Origin: an uncultured Afifella sp.
GTDB taxonomy: Bacteria; Pseudomonadota; Alphaproteobacteria; Rhizobiales; Afifellaceae
Assembly (NCBI GenBank): GCA_947259045.1
Contig: CAMYKZ010000034.1
Coordinates: 1 to 35,945 of the forward strand
Reading direction: 5' to 3'
DNA: 35,945 bases
The notes under the pieces are model-generated. The model ran no database searches, had not been told where the DNA came from, and saw only the letters and a list, made by a program, of their open reading frames with translations. Shown here one piece after another: positions 33,087-35,945 of the stretch. Within the stretch, counting starts at the first letter, position 1. Each line of letters opens with the position of its first letter. Position numbers and translations under genes: made by a program.

Positions 33087-34043
33087 ATGGCGGATACGGC
33101 GCTTGATCGGGCACCGGTTCTGGTTGTTGAACATCGCTCGTTCTGGCAGCGGCTGAAGGTCAGCCGCAACTGGCTGGGTTTTTGGTTCATGCTGCCGACC
33201 ATCACAATCCTGTTGGCGTTTCTGCTCTATCCGCTGATGAAGGGCATCTGGCTGTCGATGACCGATGCGCGTATCGGCCGGGCCGGCAACTTTGTCGGTT
33301 TTGAAAATTTTATCTGGTTGTGGGATGACAGCGTTTTCTGGATGTCCGTCTTCAACACCATGCTCTACACGACGATTGCCAGCGTGCTGAAATTTGCCAT
33401 CGGGCTCTATCTGGCAATCCTTCTGAACAATAATCTGCCGTTCAAGTCGGTCTTGCGGGCCATCATCCTGCTGCCCTTCATCGTGCCGACTGTGCTGTCG
33501 GCGATCGCTTTCTGGTGGATCTACGACGCGCAGTTTTCGATTATCTCCTGGACCCTGACTGAGCTTGGACTGATCGACCGCTACGTCGATTTCCTCGGTG
33601 ACCCGTGGAATGCCCGCTGGTCGGTGATTGCAGCCAATATCTGGCGCGGCGTGCCTTTTGTTGCCATTACGCTGCTGGCCGGCCTGCAGACCGTCTCGCC
33701 GACACTCTATGAGGCGGCGACGATCGACGGGGCGACGCCATGGCAGAATTTCCGCTTTATCACCTATCCGCTGCTGACGCCGATCATTGCCGTTGTGATG
33801 ACCTTTTCGGTGCTCTTTACGTTCACCGATTTTCAGCTCATCTGGGCGATTACCCGCGGCGGACCGGCCAATGCAACCCACCTGATGGCGACCTTGTCCT
33901 ATCAGCGCGCCATTCTTGGCGGCTATATGGGCGAGGGCTCGGCCATCGCCACCGCGATGATCCCGTTCCTGTTGTCGGCCATCCTGATATCCTGGTTCGG
34001 CCTGCAGCGGCGTAAGTGGCAGCAGGGGGAAAGCGATGACTGA
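33087..34043 (+). CDS. ABC transporter permease, CUT1 sugar family (MalF-like)
   Basis: A 318-residue inner-membrane permease with six spans. The EAA loop, YEAATIDGATPWQNFRFITYPLL (about residues 210-232), is clear and has the form expected of MalF/UgpA-type subunits. FMLPTITILLAFLLYPLM starts the first span. The ATG at 33087 lies six bases after GAAGG in a long GGGAGGAAGG site; an ATG nine codons earlier has no site. Its end overlaps the next permease start by eight bases, so the two are coupled and form the transmembrane heterodimer. Confidence 0.94.
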   Translation: MADTALDRAPVLVVEHRSFWQRLKVSRNWLGFWFMLPTITILLAFLLYPLMKGIWLSMTDARIGRAGNFVGFENFIWLWDDSVFWMSVFNTMLYTTIASVLKFAIGLYLAILLNNNLPFKSVLRAIILLPFIVPTVLSAIAFWWIYDAQFSIISWTLTELGLIDRYVDFLGDPWNARWSVIAANIWRGVPFVAITLLAGLQTVSPTLYEAATIDGATPWQNFRFITYPLLTPIIAVVMTFSVLFTFTDFQLIWAITRGGPANATHLMATLSYQRAILGGYMGEGSAIATAMIPFLLSAILISWFGLQRRKWQQGESDD

Positions 34044-34953
34044 GACCCCCATCAACACCTATGCAGCCCGCGACCGTTCCCTCGATATGACCGACGATTC
34101 CGTCGGCATGGATTATCTGGTCACCCGGCGCGCCAGGTTCGTCACCGTCTACCTGCCGCTGGTCATTATCATGTTCCTGCTGCTGTTTCCGTTCTACTGG
34201 ATGACGCTGACGGCCCTGAAGCCGAACGAGGAGCTCCTCGACATGAAGACCAAGAATCCGTTCTGGGTCTGGGAGCCGACACTGTCGCACATCAACAATG
34301 TGCTGTTTGAAACCGACTATCCGCTCTGGATGTGGAACACGATGATGGTCTCCATCGTTGCAACGATCATCTCCCTGATTGCAAGCGTCCTGGCGGCCTA
34401 TGCCATTACCCGCATCCGCTATTCCGGTGCGGCCTGGGTCGGGGGTGCGATCTTCCTGGCCTATCTGGTGCCGCCGTCGATCCTGTTCATTCCATTGTCG
34501 ACCATCGTCTTCCAGTACGGCCTGTTCGATACGCCGTTCGCGCTGATCCTGACCTATCCGACGATCCTCATTCCGTTTTCCACATGGCTGCTGATGGGCT
34601 ACTTCAAGACCATCCCCTATGAGCTTGAAGAATGCGCGTTGATCGACGGCGCATCGCGGATACAGATCCTGACGCAGATCATCCTGCCGCTGTCGATCCC
34701 GGGTCTGATCTCGGCCGGCATCTTTGCCTTCACATTGTGCTGGAACGAATTCATCTATGCGCTCACCTTCATCTCCACCACGTCGAACAAGACAGTCCCG
34801 GTGGCGATGCTGTCGGAATTTGTCGACGGCGACATCTATCGCTGGGGCGCGCTGATGGCAGGTGCGTTGTTCGGCTCGGTTCCGGTTGCCATCATCTATA
34901 TGTTCTTCGTCAATCACTACGTCTCCGCCATGACCGGAGCGGTAAAAGAATGA
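34036..34953 (+). CDS. ABC transporter permease, CUT1 sugar family (MalG-like)
   Basis: A 305-residue permease, the partner of the preceding gene. It has about six spans; the first is LPLVIIMFLLLFPFYWM, followed by the polar ALKPNEELLDM loop found in MalG/UgpE types. The EAA loop, ELEECALIDGASRIQILTQIILPLS, is near residue 195. ALMAGALFGSVPVAIIYMFF and a short tail end the protein. It overlaps the upstream gene by eight bases. The enolase-superfamily gene follows 27 bases on. Confidence 0.95.
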   Translation: MTETPINTYAARDRSLDMTDDSVGMDYLVTRRARFVTVYLPLVIIMFLLLFPFYWMTLTALKPNEELLDMKTKNPFWVWEPTLSHINNVLFETDYPLWMWNTMMVSIVATIISLIASVLAAYAITRIRYSGAAWVGGAIFLAYLVPPSILFIPLSTIVFQYGLFDTPFALILTYPTILIPFSTWLLMGYFKTIPYELEECALIDGASRIQILTQIILPLSIPGLISAGIFAFTLCWNEFIYALTFISTTSNKTVPVAMLSEFVDGDIYRWGALMAGALFGSVPVAIIYMFFVNHYVSAMTGAVKE

Positions 34954-34980
34954 CTGCGCAAGACTGAAGGGCAGGGCGCC

Positions 34981-35945
34981 ATGGATACCATCTCCCGTAT
35001 CGAACTGACGGCCTATGCCTTCGATGTCGCCGATCTCGGCCTTGGCGGCCACGGTGCGATGGGCGTCAGCAACTACGAATATAAAAAAGGGGCTTCGCTT
35101 GCCGTCAAACGGCTGGCGATCAGGATCATCACCGCCGACGGCATCAGCGGGGAATATGGCGTCAACTGGGGATCGACCGACGCCACGTTCGGCCAGATAT
35201 GCATGCTGGCGCCGCATCTGATCGGCCGCGACCCGGAGGCCCGCGAGGAGATCTACGACGATCTGAAACGGGAACTCAGGGCCTATGACAGGATGGGCCT
35301 CGGCCCGCTCGATATCGCGTTGTGGGACCTGGCCGGCAAGAAATACAACACCTCCGTCTCAAAGCTTCTCGGCGGATACCGCAAGACAATTCCAGCCTAC
35401 GCCTCCACCCATCACGGTCAGGAAGGCGGCGGCGGTCTCGACAGTCCGCAGGCATATGCGGATTTCACGCTGCATTGCCGGAGCCTCGGCTACCGGGCGC
35501 TGAAGATCCATGGCTGGCACAATGGCGATGTCCGTCGCGAGATTGAAAATTCCCTGAAAGTCCGCGAAGCCGTCGGCGATAGTATGGACCTGATGAACGA
35601 TCCCGGCTGCCAGCTGCGCACCTGGTCGGACGCGCTGAAGCTTGGTTACGCCCTCGATGAGGCCGAATATCTCTGGTACGAAGACCCCTACCGCGACGCC
35701 AGCGCGGCTGCGCACGGCCACAAACTGCTGCGCGAAAAGCTGAAAACGCCGCTGATGCTGACGGAATATGTCCGCGGCGTGGAATCGACCGCCAATTTCG
35801 TGCTCGCCGGCGCCACCGACATGATCCACATCGATCCGGAATATGATGGCGGCATTACCGGCGCGCGCAAGATCGCCCATTTCTGTGAGGCGATCGGCCT
35901 CGATGTCCAGTGCCATGCCTGCGGGCCCGCTCAGCGCCACCTGAT
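34981..35945 (+). CDS. Mandelate racemase-type enolase superfamily enzyme, 3' end missing
   Basis: Open to the window end; 321 residues are visible out of about 380 expected. It is an enolase-superfamily enzyme that abstracts the proton next to a carboxylate, usually a sugar-acid dehydratase. KIH (Lys175, His177) is the first acid/base motif, Asp207, Glu234 and Glu262 are the magnesium ligands, and Asp285 with His312 form the second catalytic dyad, 27 apart as in mandelate racemase. The capping domain is residues 1-130. The spacing of all sites fits the mandelate racemase subgroup. The substrate is unknown. It follows the sugar permease genes closely and is probably the first enzyme acting on what they import. 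AGGGCAGGG precedes the ATG. Confidence 0.92.
   Translation, partial: MDTISRIELTAYAFDVADLGLGGHGAMGVSNYEYKKGASLAVKRLAIRIITADGISGEYGVNWGSTDATFGQICMLAPHLIGRDPEAREEIYDDLKRELRAYDRMGLGPLDIALWDLAGKKYNTSVSKLLGGYRKTIPAYASTHHGQEGGGGLDSPQAYADFTLHCRSLGYRALKIHGWHNGDVRREIENSLKVREAVGDSMDLMNDPGCQLRTWSDALKLGYALDEAEYLWYEDPYRDASAAAHGHKLLREKLKTPLMLTEYVRGVESTANFVLAGATDMIHIDPEYDGGITGARKIAHFCEAIGLDVQCHACGPAQRHL

Noticed and set aside
31420..33114. A 564-codon open frame on the minus strand
   Set aside because: It lies opposite the binding-protein gene and its flanks. The GC-rich third positions of the real genes keep the opposite frame open; the sequence is Arg/Gly-rich with no family match, and there is no ribosome site.
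33850..35217. A 455-codon open frame on the minus strand
   Set aside because: Antisense to the second permease and the start of the enolase-superfamily gene; low-complexity, Arg/Asp/Gln-rich, with no recognisable domain.
1..35945. CRISPR arrays, insertion sequences, toxin-antitoxin pairs and phage defence genes
   Set aside because: None was seen: no regularly spaced repeats, no transposase or integrase motif, and no recognisable toxin or defence protein in any likely gene.

Overview
The window is chromosomal DNA of an alphaproteobacterium, most likely order Hyphomicrobiales (Rhizobiales). The evidence is a GC-rich sequence, the linked set eipA-chpT-ctrA-fliJ-like-sciP-mnmA, the rpoH/rluD pair, a CTC-anticodon tRNA-Glu and CtrA-type promoter boxes. 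No integrase, transposase, phage gene, rRNA or CRISPR array was seen. Almost all genes look intact; the two end genes are cut by the window edges.

Layout. (1) 1-4220: the 3' part of a sulfatase/phosphonate monoesterase-type hydrolase, then a complete tripartite tricarboxylate transporter (TctC, TctB, TctA). (2) 4379-8163: purA, an acidic single-span membrane protein, a VOC-fold protein and a RidA-like protein. (3) 8257-10199, minus strand: a thiamin-precursor importer of permease plus binding protein under a clear TPP riboswitch, with no ATPase gene beside it. (4) 10266-11101, minus strand: two tandem PilZ (c-di-GMP receptor type) proteins behind a perfect CtrA box. (5) 11332-14862: an EamA exporter, rpoH, an RluD-type pseudouridine synthase and a small membrane protein. 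(6) 14863-18733: a gene-poor stretch with a strong UUCG hairpin, tRNA-Glu(CTC), a PPOX-type flavoprotein and a class III cyclase-TolB-TPR protein. (7) 18904-21381: a DUF1653-like protein, a lipoprotein and a membrane-anchored coiled-coil protein.

(8) 21602-28637 is the cell-cycle and envelope region: eipA, the phosphotransferase chpT, a single-domain response regulator, the master regulator ctrA, a FliJ-like coiled-coil protein, a sulfotransferase, a small acetyltransferase, a PqiA-like membrane protein, sciP (inhibitor of CtrA-dependent transcription) and mnmA. ChpT passes phosphate to CtrA and SciP restrains CtrA. CtrA-like boxes lie in front of eipA, sciP and in the ctrA upstream region, and three CcrM-type GANTC sites lie upstream of ctrA. 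(9) 28653-35945: a probable sugar-acid utilisation locus, with an SDR dehydrogenase and a D-2-hydroxyacid dehydrogenase on the minus strand, divergent from a MalK-type ABC transporter operon that runs into a mandelate-racemase-type enolase-superfamily enzyme cut by the window end.

The most promising regulatory idea is that the control circuit encoded at 22-27 kb also reaches a PilZ pair at 10-11 kb. The least explained stretch is 14863-15511. Everything here comes from reading the sequence; no database search was run.
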